From Maylandia zebra (Eukaryota > Chordata > Actinopteri > Cichliformes > Cichlidae), in contig NC_135188.1 in NCBI RefSeq assembly GCF_041146795.1, positions 1,007,419 through 1,071,418 of the forward strand: 64,000 nucleotides of DNA. Reading direction: 5' to 3'. Positions 27,540 through 40,187 of the stretch are shown here, piece by piece (position 1 is the stretch's first letter; each line of letters starts with the position of its first letter). The position numbers and the translations under genes are program-made. A model generated the notes under the pieces. It was not told the DNA's origin, did not search any database, and was given only the letters and a program-made list of their open reading frames with translations.

Positions 27540-28252
27540 GTATATAGAAAATATAACAAAGACCGCCTTTTATCATTTGAGGAACATCGCCAAAATCAGA
27601 CAAGTTTTGTCAAGCGACACTGCAGAGGTTCTTGTCCATGCATTTGTGTCCTCACGTATTGATTATTGTAGCGCTCTTCTTTCTGGGCTACCAAAGAAAA
27701 GATTCAGAGGTCTACAGATGTTGCAAAATGCAGCTGCTTGCATTTTAACAAGAACTGGGAAATTTGAGCACATTACCCTGTTCTGAGATCACTGGCTACC
27801 TCGTCAGGTTCGAGCAGATTTTAAGGTCCTGCTGCTCACCTACGCGGCTCTAAATGGATCGGCACCTTCATACCTCTCCGACCTTTTACACCTTTATGTT
27901 CCATCTCGTGCGCTCCGATCTCAGGACTCTGGCCTTCTAAAGGTTCCTAGAGCCAGAAAAAAGACAGTTGGAGAGCTTTTACCTTTCGTGCCCAGTTTCT
28001 GTGGAACAGCCTCCCTCAAGATATTAGGCAGACCTGCACTGTGGAGGTTTTTAAAACTAAGTCGAAGACATGTTTGTTCACCCTATCCTACAGGTCTTAA
28101 TTCTTTGCCTTTTAGTTTTTAAATTCTTACTGTTTTTACTTGTACTGCTATTTATCTCTTTTATTTATTCATCTTCTTACTGTCAAATAGCTGTACAGCA
28201 CTTTGTTTGAAGGCACTTTATAAATAAAGTTATTATTATTATTATTATTATC
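27540..28252 (+). mobile_element. LINE (L2-like) 3' fragment
   Basis: Decayed coding sequence reads FYHLRNIAKIRQVLSSDTAE, SRIDYCSALLSGLPKK, LQMLQNAAACILT and, after a frame break, FKVLLLTYAALNGSAPSYLS. This is the C-terminal region of L2-type reverse transcriptases. The 3' end AAGGCACTTTATAAATAAAG is followed by a TTA microsatellite tail (about 28229-28251), a typical LINE terminus. Confidence 0.8.
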
Positions 28253-28812
28253 TAAACAATATCAAGAAGATCAAAATACATGAGTATAAAGGGTAATAAT
28301 ACCTCACATGGAAAGCCATGAACTATGGAGGAAACGTAGAACACACAGCGTGAGGACACGTATGACAACAATGTGAGAAAGAACAGAGGAAGACTGAAGA
28401 CGTAAACACACACATGAGGTAAGAGCAGAGTGGAAACATCTGGGGAACACAGCTGAACAGAACCCACAAAAGAACCAAAGCTAGCAAAGCAGAACATCAC
28501 ACACGAGACGAAGGACCATCGACGGCTGGGAAAAAGGATCACAAAGGGAATCAACTTAATATGACTGAACTCGGAAGATTAACCAGAACCCAAACAGACT
28601 GCAAATAAAATATAATAAACGCAAAAGAAAAGCTACAACCAAGTTCATATGTAAAGGAGCTAAACCAAACACAAAGCTATAGATCGCCAATACTTGGTGT
28701 CATCATGGCCACCATCTGCCCATCGTGGGTACCTCTGTATACAAAATTATATCATCTATGCAATCTACCTTAATCAGTGCTGTAATAATAATTCTCTGAA
28801 TAAGTCCTTGAA
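28253..28812. other. Intergenic, repeat-like T-rich sequence on - strand
   Basis: Read on the - strand, 28560-28250 is pyrimidine-rich, with CTTTGTGATCC and GTTCTG/TTCCCC runs, and resembles T-rich teleost interspersed repeats, but I cannot name a family. No gene is evident. The last eight bases, 28813-28820, are annotated separately as a target duplication. Confidence 0.35.
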
Positions 28813-28820
28813 GACACGGC
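28813..28820. repeat. 8-bp direct repeat, left copy (gacacggc)
   Basis: This octamer lies immediately outside the left terminus of the first hAT-like element. The identical octamer lies immediately outside the right terminus of the second element (53163-53170). hAT transposases duplicate 8 bp on insertion. Confidence 0.8.
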
Positions 28821-29200
28821 TAGGGTTGCCAACCGTCCCTTAAAATACGGAATCGTCCCGTATTTCGAAACAAAAGCACACGTCCCGTATTGAGCTAATA
28901 AGGGACGCACTTTGTCCCGTAATACAGTGAGAATCAAAAGTAGTCTATAAATGTTAATGGAATTAACGCCTTGTTTGAAAACATAATTCCCAGCCCCTCT
29001 CCTGCTTTGTGACCAATGAGCTCACAGCACACTTATGACAATTCGAGTATGACAATTCAGATTACCGCTCATCTCATTGGTCGAGGAAAGGTCGCTTTCG
29101 GAGAAAATACCGGAAGACAACAGATGACCACAACAAGAAGCATGGCCAACAGGGAAACAAACGCCGACTCTGCGGTGCAAGTCTCGGACGACAGTACACC

Positions 29201-29880
29201 TAAAGCTGGGCAAACACTGTGTGATTTTTTCAGTCACGTTATTCAGCTCCTGCTCAAACTGCACGATTGACTCACAGGGGTTAGAAGTTCATAGGTCACG
29301 ATGTACTCTCACACTATACCGCCCGATGCTCTGATGCGACCTGAGTGCTCACACTGTGCCGCTGTTGTGCCAAAGTAGTTACCCCCGCCATAAAATGAAG
29401 GTTATAACAGAAAATCTGTCGCTCGCTCTCTCTGTCTTTCACTCACACAGACACACCACCACCATCAACTTTGCTAAATTGCTAATGAAAAACATGATCA
29501 GGCAGCTGTGATTGAGCAGCATGTAAATCCAACTATTTTCACGGTTGTTGTGGTCGTGATAATTTTGTGATGCCACATCGAAAAGGCTCGGATGAGCTTT
29601 CCAAAGTTCTACAAGTTGTGCCTCCATCACTTGTGTCCAGATCACACGCTGCACAGCCGTGCTGCTCCATCTTTTACACCAACGTTTACGTGTTTGCGCG
29701 TGAGCAGCTGCGGTGACACCCTCACGAGCGATTGATGATCGGGAGCTGGTCGTGAGGTGTTAATCACTTCTCGTTACCCCACGTATACTACACGACGCAC
29801 GATGAAGGCCAAAATCGGTCCGATCACTCAAAAATCGGCTCAAAATGGGCCTAAAACCGCACAGTGTGAGCCCAGCGTTA
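29201..29880. mobile_element. MITE nested in hAT-like copy 1
   Basis: The inverted ends are TAAAGCTGGGCAAACACTGT and the complement of ACAGTGTGAGCCCAGCGTTA, matching at most positions. The element interrupts the hAT-like sequence and recurs in copy 2 (50767-51447). No coding sequence. Confidence 0.6.
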
Positions 29881-30213
29881 GAGCAGCAATGTTTGTTCCC
29901 CTCAGAGAAAGGGAAGAATGGGAAAAGGAAAACACCTGGCTGGAAAAAGTTAATATGGGCATGTGCAGTGAATATCAGCGCTATGTGGCCAGAAGTGTGA
30001 TAATATAATTTATTTTGTGTAATAAACAACTGCAAGGATAGATGATTACAACAAATAGATGACTAATACATAAAAGTAATACATAGATGAATAATGATGA
30101 TGAGTTAAGATGCGTAATCATGGGAACAAGTGGGTTTACAAACAGGAGCAGCTGATTAGCTTTAGAAAAGCTGAAATAATACCTCAACTGAAGCCAATTG
30201 TACTAAATGCACT

Positions 30214-31209
30214 AAATAGAATAGAATAGAATTCAACTTTATTGTCATTGCACATGCACAGGTACAGGGCAACGAAATGCAGTTTGCATCCATCCAGAAG
30301 TGCTTTAGTGATATAGATATATTACAATATATATTAGCAATAATATAGATATGTGAGTATATTACAGAAATGGGTCTATTATGGTATGTTATAATGTACA
30401 CGGTATGAAGTATGTTGTGAATATTCTATAACTATAAGTATGTACAGGATATGAACAGGATATAAATATGAAAAACTATACAGAATATGAAATAAATAAC
30501 TTTACAGAATCCGAGATATACAGTTATACAGAAATGGGAACTATGCAAGTTGTAAACAGTTGTAGGATTAAAGATTATCGAATGTACAGAATGATTATTT
30601 ACACAGAGCTATACAGTAGTGCAGTTAAGATAAGTGAGGGTGTAGATAGTTTCTACAGAGGCTATATAAAGTGCTGGTGGTTGTGAGTGGTGGTTCACTC
30701 CATGTTATTATTGTGTGTTTGAGGGTACAGTTGTCCATTGTGTGTGTGTGTATGTTCAGTCCATGAGTTTAACGTGGGTCAGATGTCAGGAGGCAGAGTT
30801 CAGGAGTCTGACAGCTGTGGGGAAGAAGCTGTTCCGGTACCTGGTGGTCTTAGTCCGGAGGCTCCTGTGGCGCCTCCCAGAGGGCAGGAGGGTGAAGAGT
30901 CCATGTGATGGGTGACTGGGGTCTTTGATGATTTTCCCAGCCCTTTTCAGACACCGCTTCCTGTAGATGTCTTTTATGGCAGGAAGTGGTGCTCCGGCGA
31001 TGCGCTGGGCAGTTTTCACGACCCTCTGCAACGCCTTCCGGTCCGAGGCAGAGCAGTTCCCGTACCAGACTGTTATACAGTTGGTCAGGATGCTCTCGAT
31101 GGTGCAGCGATAGAAGTTCACCAGGATGTCTGAGGACAGGTGGTTCTTCCTCAGAGTCCTCAAGAAGAAGAGGCGCTGGTGAGCCTTCTTGACCAGCTTG
31201 GCACTGTTA
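30214..31209 (-). mobile_element. 5'-truncated LINE nested in hAT-like copy 1
   Basis: On the - strand the sequence encodes LRTLRKNHLSSDILVNFYRC, TIESILTNCITVWYGNC, DRKALQRVVKTAQRIAGAPL and FTLLPSGRRHRSLRTKTTRY, the C-terminal region of a jockey-superfamily reverse transcriptase. It ends in a tail with CAATAAAGTTGAATTC and TTCTA repeats at 30214-30236. The coding part is open but lacks the endonuclease and RT core. It is homologous to, but distinct from, the LINE at 40864. Confidence 0.85.
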
Positions 31210-31594
31210 CAAGAATATTTTTCTTTCTATTGTTTTCTATTATTTTAAGTTAAGCAGGACAGAGTTCTTTTAAAGAAAGATTTACTTATATTCTCAAAAG
31301 TTAAGCATGACAGGCTTCTGTTTAAGAAAGAGACTTGTTTTATTGTGTTAATGTTGTCATTTTGAGCTAAAAATAAATAGCTAAATGATCATTTGTTTCA
31401 CATGTGTTGATATCACAAAGAATAGAATATGCATCTACTTAAATCAACTTCAAGTCAAATGGTTAAAAAAATAATTTCACACACAAAAAAAGAGCTAGAA
31501 AATTCACCACACTGGGAAGGGTGAAGACAACTGGGTCGCCCGGTCCTGGCCACGAGGTGTCCCTTATTTATTTTTCAGGGAGTTGGCAACCCTA

Positions 31595-32130
31595 GGTTCA
31601 AGGGACGTGCCCCTTTAGCCTTCATCACTGACTGGTGTCCAGTGACTTTAGACTTTAGAGCTTTTATTGTTCGGTTTCTTGCACACTGAAATTGGGTAGC
31701 AGGACCACAAAGGTGCAAAAGTAAAGAAAACAATCTACAACGAGGAAAAAGCAAAATATATGTATCCATATATGTGAGTAAACTGTAGACATGGTGTATG
31801 AAACACTGAAACAGAAACGTTGTTGGGCTGTATACAAGGGCAGTTATATAATATATTAAATAAATGAATAATGGTGAAGGAGCTATGGTGGATGGTAATT
31901 CACTGAGAGCAAAATATTGCACCGAACAAGGAAAGACTGAGATATAGCACATAGCAGTTGATCAATAACAGCGTCAGAGTGGTTGTATGGGAGAAGTGTG
32001 CTCACACAGAGGTCTGACAGCTCACAGGAAGAAGCTGATCTTTAGTCTGCTGGTTTGCACCTGATGGATCTGAACCTTATCCAGAGGGCAGGATGTTGAA
32101 TAGATGATGGTGTTCATCACCAACCCTTTA
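31595..32130 (-). mobile_element. LINE 3' fragment
   Basis: Read on the - strand, decayed coding sequence (ILPSG, then a region comparable to the LLPSGRR-R segment of the nested LINE) is followed by a 3' tail with AATAAAAGCTCTAAAGTC near 31650. Truncated and out of frame. Approximate limits. Confidence 0.5.
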
Positions 32131-32264
32131 CTCCACCCTTGAATATCAGCATGCAAAAGCCCTCGAGATGACTGGAACATATAATGTTTGCTTTGGTTAC
32201 CATTTTAGTTTAGCATTAGCATTAGCACTACAGGTGTCAGGTATGTCAAAGGTAAAATCACCCA

Positions 32265-32790
32265 GGCAACAAATCAAATCACTTTTATTGTCATATCACA
32301 TGTGCAGGTACATTGGTACAGCACATGTGAGTGAAATTCTTGTGTGCGAGCTTCACAAGCAACAGAGTTGTGCAAAATACAATAATGTAAACAAGCAAAA
32401 TACAAGAATGGCTACATCTGAGACTAATAAATATATGTAATATATAATAGTATATGCATTTCTGGATGTGTATACTAAATGTTTTTCTACGTGTGTGTGT
32501 GTGTGTGTACACATATTTTACAAATTAAATAGAGTAAACAATAAAATAAAATATATAAAATATACAGAGTTGAATATGTGCAAAACAGTGGCATTACTGT
32601 ACAGTATGGAGTGCATAATGTTAAAGTTCCAGCAGTGAAGCTGAGGTGTCTATGACGTGTTCAGCAGTCTGATGGCCTGGTGGAAGAAGCTGTCTCTCAG
32701 TCTGCTGGTTCGGGACCGGATGCTGCAGAACCTCCTTCCTGATGGAAGCAGTCTTTTAGGAACGCAACCCCTGATCTGTGAACACCAAAT
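32265..32790 (-). mobile_element. LINE 3' fragment
   Basis: On the - strand a conserved LLPSGRRFCSIRSRTSRLRD and FFHQAIRLLNTS segment precedes a tail with ACATGTGATATGACAATAAA and AGTGATTTGATTTG. It is the same general class as the nested LINE at 30214 but a different copy. It contains a short GT microsatellite (32492-32509). Confidence 0.65.
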
Positions 32791-35700
32791 AAGAGAGAAT
32801 TCACTACAGTGTCACAGGTGTTCACTCACCTGCCTTCACAAGCCTGTGAGCTGATTGGCAGATGGCAGTTTCCTTTTAATTTTTTCAAAGTGCCATTAGG
32901 TTATATATACTGTGTTTTGGACAAATGAGTAGTCAATCCTTTACTTCATGAAGGTCATTCATCAATCACACATGTAATTTTCTTAAACATGGTGATTTGA
33001 TGTTGTATAATTACCTGATGAAAAAAGTTTGGAAAGCTCAAATCTGAATGTTCCTCACAAAAACATTCAAAAACGAACAACACAGCAGAAACACAGAGTA
33101 CAACACGTGTGTGTCAGTGTGCTGCACAGATAAATCTCAGGTTAAAAAGAGAGAAAACAACAGGCTCTGCATGCAGGACTCAGTCTGAACACCAGGTATT
33201 TCTGCACCTGTATTATTACAGCGAACGAGTGACACACGCTTATGTTGCTGTGCACACACACCTGCATCAGCTGATGATGGTGTTACCTGAAGACTTAAAG
33301 AAAGAATCCAGTCACAGTTAACCTTAAGATGGACGGTTACCTTGAAAACGTGTATTAGAGTTCATATAAAACCATTTAAGTGAGACATTTACTCAAAATG
33401 CAGAAAAGTGAGTCCCACGCTCGTCTCGGGTAAAAAAGTGTGACAAGAGTCATGGTGGGAACCTTTGAACAGCAATCTTATAACACTTCGAGTATTGAAC
33501 ATGAAGGAGAAGTTCTAAGTTGTGCCTCCTTTTGTCTTGGCCAACAAAAACACAGGCAGGGAGGTGGGGAATGTGGACAGGAAGCTGCAGGAAGCTACAC
33601 AGCAGCAGCTCTGAGGCTGGCTGAGCTGGAAGTGAGCGGCGTCCTCCAAGAAACACAGACAGCGTCCCACAGATGTCAAATAAACCCATATTCACATCTC
33701 ATCTAAACCCATTCAGTGTTTGTCCAGACACACGAGCATGCATGGATGCTTGTGCTGCATGTTTAACATTTTTCTTCTCTTCTCTTGTTTTTCTTGGTTA
33801 AACACACTCATGCTCGTACATTTAGCTTTGTCCCCTGGTCTCTGTCGGTCCCTTGTTTTGTCAGCACACCAAGACTTCTGTTCTGGAAGATTTCTTCCCT
33901 TTCTTTGTTTCCACTCTTTGTTTGTTTTATTATTCATTTATGTTTTTCTCAATTTTGCTTTCTATTAATTTCTCTCTTCAAACATTCTTTGTGCTCTCTG
34001 CTGTTGTTTTTATTGTTTTGCATTAGTTAATCTCAGAGTGAGACCAGTGAACTTTGCAGCTCTAAGAGCGAGTCTTCGCTCACTCAGTCTGTCAGAGGCG
34101 CAGTTAAAGCAACCGCTGCAGGCTTTCAGTAAAAACGGTGCTGCTGGAGTGATTGGAAGTCTCCTGACTGTTTGACCTCATTCAGCACTGACACAGAGGC
34201 TGCTGTGCTCCTGCAGGGGGCACCAAACATCGCAGGTTAAGTAGAGCAGCATTGGACAGGACGTCGCGCACACGGTGTTTTAAGCATTGCTGCTTTATGA
34301 TAACTGTGCTTACTTAAAAAGGCATAATAATACAATTTTAAAATGAAAGAACAGATCTGAAGTATTAATCATTTTAAAGAGTATTTGTGCTTCAGTTTAT
34401 AGCAGTGCCACTCCAGCAGAGGGTTGGAGTCAGAGAAAATATTATGTGCAGTTGTTTAACCCACAGAAGCGTCTAACCTTTAATTATTGAGACACACAGA
34501 GTGTAAACTGGATAAACATACTTTGTGTTAACAAGTTCTGCAGAACTAAAAGTGCATCGAAGCACATTTTCTCCAGAAATCACCAGTTACTGCTGTAATA
34601 GTTGTATATAAAAGACTTTACTCTGCTTTTCTTTAAATGAGAAGTGGAATAGAGGCACAGGCATCAAAAACAAGCTGCATTTAAGTCTGTAAACAGGTGG
34701 GTGAGAGCTGCTTTGTGGCTTTATGCTGGACCATCAAACGTCTCAAAGACTAATGATGTTTACCTCTCCAGGTCCCCTTGAAGGATGGAAATGTACCTTT
34801 TTCCAAGCACGCGAGCACATGTCTGTGCACAGGCACACGTAATCGTGCTGCTGCTGGCCGGGTTACACTTTTCTTTCTCTATTGTTGCCTCCACAGGTGT
34901 AGAACATCTGACCAATGTTGTTCATTAATTAACAGGCAAACTTCAAGCTAGATGGAGGCTATGTCATCAGTGGAACCAGGCTGGGGGTCATGCTCTCATA
35001 GCTTCACTCTGGAAGAATTTAAGAGACCTTAAAGTCATAAAATATAACCTCCCAGAGAAGCAACCTACGCTGAGTATTGGCAGCATTAACAGTAACAGAA
35101 CTTATTGGTCTTCTAATCAGAAAAGCTGAGGAGGCAAGCAGACCACGAGACAACGCGTACACGTTTGATTATGTTTCGTTTAGTTAGCAAAAGGTCAAAA
35201 GGTCCATTTTTATCTTTTTATCCACAGTAAGTGGAAACAGTCTCACTCGCTGTCACCGTGAAGGCTGATAGAAACAATGGCATTAATCCAAGGTGATGCT
35301 TATTTATATGAACCATTTTTCATAAAGGATTAAAGAGGACATGAAGAGAAAGGGCACTCTGAAATTAAACTATAGTTACATTATCAGGTTAACGAGGGAA
35401 ATGTAATCAACATGTCTTTGCAGGAGGAGGAATTACTCTGTGCGAGGAAGCATGGCCTTTCTTTGGCTGCCGTCATAAAAAGTCTATTTTGAAGCTTTAG
35501 TTTGATGAATGTGACGGTCCCGCGTCTGTGACTCAGTGTTTTGAGTTTGTGGTTTCACTTTGGTTCTTGTTGTTTGTTATATTTCACTTTGTTTATTTCT
35601 CGGCTTCACTTTACTTGTATTTGAATTCTGGTTTCTTTGATCTTCTATGTGGTGTTTGAGTGTGTTAGGCTCTCGTGTAAGTGTTAGTCAGCGACTTCCT

Positions 35701-36325
35701 TCTGCTGTTTTTGCAGTCCTGTGTCTCTTCTGTTGTGTATTTAGTTGTATTCCTTGCCTGTGTCGTTACCTGGATTCTGTTCACCTGTGCCCAGCAGCGC
35801 TCGTGTCCTCTAACTGCCCTGTTGTGTAGATATAGTTGTGTCTTCCTCTGAGTCCTTGTCATAGTTTCCTTTCGTTGTTTTTCTGCCTGCATTGCTAATT
35901 TAAATGTTGTTTCAGTCTGACTCTGGGTCCTTTTCCTGTAATTTCTTAATTTTAGTGGTTAAAAAACTGTTAATCAGAGAAATCTGATAAATTAATAAAT
36001 TTATGAGTAAATCAAAATGCTTAAAATGTTTCTGTGGCCCAAAGAAGATTTAACAAAGCCTTTAGTCTTCGAGGTGATCCATGTCTATCATCGTTTGCTG
36101 TGTCAAATTCTCCCATTGATTTCAATGCAAAGTGTTTGGAGTATTTCTTTGTTACCTTTTTAAAACAGAACATTTCGTACAAACACACAAATGCACACAG
36201 ACACTGGACATTCATTAAATAAAAATGCATATTAACATAAATTTACTACAACAGTCAAAATAGGACTTAATGGGGAAAAAAGATTTGCATTAAAAAAAGA
36301 AGTTCTCCTACTTTAACGATTCGTT
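32791..36325. other. Non-coding interval, no gene seen
   Basis: This part of the bracketed 18.8 kb has no frame with recognisable protein similarity. A pyrimidine-rich stretch (33770-34020) and a T-rich segment (35500-35900) may be old interspersed repeats. I could not define ends. Confidence 0.45.
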
Positions 36326-36329
36326 CGTC

Positions 36330-36740
36330 TCTCCACATCACTGCAGCGCAAAAGCTCTCTCAGCCAAGTTTCAGTGATTATGCAGCTGCACTTTTCCAAA
36401 ATAACCATCAAATAACCGTCTCGGGCTGAAGCAGTCTGCTGTCCAAACGTCTGCTCCGTCTTGATCTTACCTAAAAGTCTTTTGAAGATATTCCAAGAAC
36501 ACAGAGTTTAAGACCAAAAGGGATTTTTCATATTTAGTGTTTCTGACAAACATTTGAAATCTTTCCAAAAGTTCTGGATGTCTGGATATTCCCACAGCCA
36601 ATGAAACAAAGCACCCTTTTCATTCAGGCATTTAGTGCACACATCTGACTTTTGTTGCCATGATGCCAGGTCTCTCTTGGAAATGAGATTTTTAATCTCA
36701 ATGAGATTTTTACCTGGATAAATAAAGGACTAATAACATC
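36330..36740 (-). mobile_element. Possible L1-like LINE fragment
   Basis: On the - strand a decayed frame includes CTKCLNEKGALFHWLWEYPD, resembling the Cys/His-rich C-terminal segment (C-x2-C...H-x-W/F-CP) of fish L1-type ORF2 proteins. An ACCTGGATAAATAAAGG-type motif lies at 36713-36729 on +. The call rests on a short, broken match. Confidence 0.4.
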
Positions 36741-38143
36741 TGAAACACTGGCAGAGACATGATGGGAGTTAAGTGCGTTCTCGTCAGCCACTTACTCTGA
36801 AGCTTAGTTTAGTTTTCTCAGTATTTAACTCATCCTGTAATCATTCATCAACATCTTTGTAGTGTTCCTCATGTACCACTTTATAGAAAGGCGGTGACAT
36901 TTACACTGACAGCGCTGTGAACTCGTCAGTAACATTTGCAACTTACATTGTAGCAAAGCAACATTTTCTTTATTTTTCAAAACTAAACACAAAAATCAAA
37001 CAGGCTAATGTTCAAACACGGTTTCACTGTTGTTCATGCAGCTTCAGAGGACGTGTCGCATGTCTCATCGTGGTGCTACATGCACTCATAAAAACAACAG
37101 AGATCAGTGGAATAACTGAACACATCTGACTGATGACATACACAGTAAATCACAACACGACCTCCTTTGAAAGAAAAGCAACAATTCTGAAATCAGCTCT
37201 GTCACGTGGACTTGGCCACACTCTCTCATCCATGTCAGAACAAATGTTCTCACTTGCCAAACATCTTGGAAAGAACCTTCAGGCGTGACGAATCCAGCCG
37301 GACTCTGGTCTGCTGTGATGTCCCTGCATGCCTCATCCACGGCCCGGAGAAGGGTCACGTGTTGATGCGGACGCCTACCATACACGTTCCACCTCAATGT
37401 GGAGAAAATTCCTCAATAAGGTCGAGGACAGCAGGAGCATCAGGGCGACTACACAGCAGCAGAGTGTGGATGGCTCTGAAACCATTGCCTGCACCAGCTG
37501 AGATTGGTGGGACATGAAAATGTCCCATTTAACAAGACGCACTGTGTTTCTAATGTAGCCGCACACGGTGATGTGTTGGGTACTTCCTCTTCCTGCTCCA
37601 TGTTACAGTACTGCTACGTTGCTATGGAAACCACTCAATAATACTTGCGGCTGAAATGAATCATCAGTAACAAACTGGTGTGAGTGGATCTGAAATTTCC
37701 ATGACCAAAAATGAAGTTAACATCAGCCAACATCTGAAGTGTAATATGTAAATAGTTTTTGGAAATGGTAACGCTTTGATGCTGAGTTGGATCTTTGACT
37801 TAGCTTCATGTTATCCGAGAAACTGGAAACCTGGTTCTGAAGCTAACGTAGGAAACAATTCTTACTACGGTACAACCAGTCCTGCAGCAGCTCTAAAACG
37901 TCTGGAAAGAGAAAACCAGGTGAAGCCGAGCTGCCAAATCATTGCTATCAGCCTTTGGCCCTCAGCTAGGACTACACCTGATGACCTGCTATTATGCAAA
38001 CCTGCTGTTTAGCTACTTTTGTGCGGGCTAAAGGTCACAGACATTCTCATGTATACATGTGTTTTGTGGCATTCCTCTGAGCTGTGTTTTATTTCTTCAG
38101 CTCCTCTGGTTCGTCCTATCACTGCCCAGTCTCGACAGTTATG
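36741..38143. other. Non-coding interval, no gene seen
   Basis: No recognisable coding sequence, RNA gene or transposon ends. Open frames up to about 100 codons on both strands (37104-37517) overlap each other and have no known protein features. Confidence 0.45.
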
Positions 38144-38170
38144 TATATAATAATAATAATAATGATAATA

Positions 38171-38214
<44 letters not shown>

Positions 38215-38398
38215 AATAATGATGATGATGATGATGATGATAATAATAATAATAATAATAATAATGATGATGATGATGATAATAATAATAATGATAATAA
38301 TAATAATGATGATGATGATGATAATACTAATAATAATAATGATAATAATGATGATGATGATGATGATGATGATGATAATAATAATGATGATAATAATA

Positions 38399-38433
<35 letters not shown>

Positions 38434-38458
38434 AATAATAATAATGATAATAATAATA

Positions 38459-38496
<38 letters not shown>

Positions 38497-38518
38497 AATA
38501 ATAATAATAATAATAATA
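38144..38518. repeat. Long compound (GAT)n/(AAT)n microsatellite
   Basis: About 375 bases of pure trinucleotide repeat in which blocks of TGA and TAA units alternate (for example (GAT)14, (AAT)8, (GAT)9 runs). It creates artefactual open frames of poly-Asp/Asn, poly-Met/Ile, poly-Ile and poly-His/Tyr in different frames. These are not genes. Confidence 0.98.
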
Positions 38519-40184
38519 CTTGGGGGATTTGGAGAGAGAGACTGATTCAGAGAAAATAAACAATCTTCTGAATTTCTTTGGTTCTGCACAAACACATCCA
38601 CTCGTGCTCGTTCAAACGTGGCCATCTGATGGTCCAAACAACACGAGGGGGAGAATGACGTCACTACGCCATGTTTCACTAAAACACATGAAAGGACATC
38701 GACCTCTCAGCACCACTTTGCAAAGTTTGAAGCAGATCACAGAGTTGTCCAGGAAAGCAGTTCTTTGATTTAGCAGAGGAACCGGTCAGTAGGAAAGATC
38801 CACGGAGAAGAAGGGAATTAGAATAACAGCTACGGACAGAAATGCATGTAAGTGCAAAGAATCAGTCTTATTCTCCAAGACTCGATTTGCTGACAAAAGC
38901 AAACTGATTCTGTTGATAGGAGGACGACAGCCTGCTGTTCCTACTGAGAGCATCACGCTGTCATGAACACACCGGCTGGTCTCACTGCTGTTGGATGAAT
39001 CCACGTGCTTTTAGCAGGACAGTCGTAGAAAGCCTCTACAGGTTATTGGTTTTTAAATGTAGAAGATTTCCTCACACAATTGTTGGGTTTTTCTGTGTTT
39101 TTCATATTTACAGCAATCGTTTTAATATTTGGAAACCAGAAAAGCTCTGATCTGGAAAATCTTGGCTCCAGAAGATGCTCCGATTTCATCCCCGCTCATC
39201 ATATTAAGTATACACACATTGTTCTTTTTAGGCCTGATTCCCACATGACCTTAATTTTGTTTGTATTTTGCCAAAAGTTTAAAATACAAACGCAGCCTCA
39301 TTGATCATAAATTTTGCAAATCCTTCCAGAATTCACGCTCCCTTTGACAACCTCCACTTAGTCCTTCACAATGAATCTCGCGAGCCTTACTTCATCCCAG
39401 CTGCCCTCAGCCTCGTCCTTTGGCTTCACAGGTCAGGACGTGCACAGCTGCCTCTCTGCACCTCAGCTTTCATTGTCTTCCGCTGACATCACAGAATTAC
39501 TCACGGCGCACGTCTTTCATCATCATTTCAGTAATGATTATCATTATCATACTGCCATTAAGTTCTCTGTAACTGCATCATATTTGGCTGGCTTCTTTCC
39601 CATCTTTAAGAAAAGGGATCACAGGAGGAGAGGAAAAAATGAAGGTTTGGGAGGCACAGAGGGATGTAGGGTGGAGGAGGAAGGAGAGGTGCCGGGGTTG
39701 GAAAACAATGTTCAAGTCGGAGCAACATATGCTGCTGTGGTCATATGTTACTTGGCCTTATTATCATGTAAATACTAATCAGATTTATTATCATCTGATT
39801 GTTGGCTCCCAGCAGACAAACACCAGTCCCAGTCTTTTTATGCGTGCTTTTATTGCCAGCTGCTACTTTGATTCTTTCCCCACCACCTCACTTTTGCCCT
39901 TTTGAGCTCTGAAGTTGTTTGAAGACATTACACACCACGTCTGCCACATGACCTCACGTCACAAGCTCTTTGTACAAGCAGGTAATGAGTGTGCTGTCTG
40001 AGCAGACCGGCCCCTCGGCGAGGCAGGAATGGTCGCCCCGGAGCAACGACGCTTATCATCGGGAACAACAGCCTGGAATGTGTCGGCACGGTTACAAACC
40101 TCCTTGTTTTCATAGCGCTGCTGTATGTTGGCGAGTGGGTGGGTCTCTGTGAGCTAAATGTTCATTGTTTCCTGCACATGCTGA
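38519..40184. other. Non-coding interval, no gene seen
   Basis: The segment runs between the microsatellite and the next repeat. I found no coding similarity and no clear transposon termini. Confidence 0.45.
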
Positions 40185-40187
40185 ACA

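Larger units (their letters stand above)
28821..31594 (+). mobile_element. hAT-like element, copy 1
   Basis: The termini are TAGGGTTGCCAAC and GTTGGCAACCCTA, a perfect 13-bp inverted pair with partial extension (CCGTCCCT inside left; AGGGA inside right). A fragment near 29917-29970 encodes EREEWEKENTWLEKVNMG, which resembles the start of zinc-finger domains in some hAT-type proteins, but no full transposase is present. A MITE and a LINE 3' end are nested inside, at the same positions as in copy 2. I counted roughly twenty base differences from copy 2 by eye, near 99% identity. Confidence 0.85.

Noticed and set aside
30786-31163. 125-codon frame as a host gene, duplicated at 52354-52731
   Set aside because: Its content (FYRCTIESILTNCI, LLPSGRRHRSL) is the C-terminal part of LINE reverse transcriptase, it ends in a LINE 3' tail, and it is nested in the hAT-like element.
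38059-38679. Long open frames of poly-Asp/Asn, poly-Met/Ile, poly-Ile and His/Tyr
   Set aside because: All arise from the GAT/AAT microsatellite read in different frames. There is no unique coding sequence on either side.
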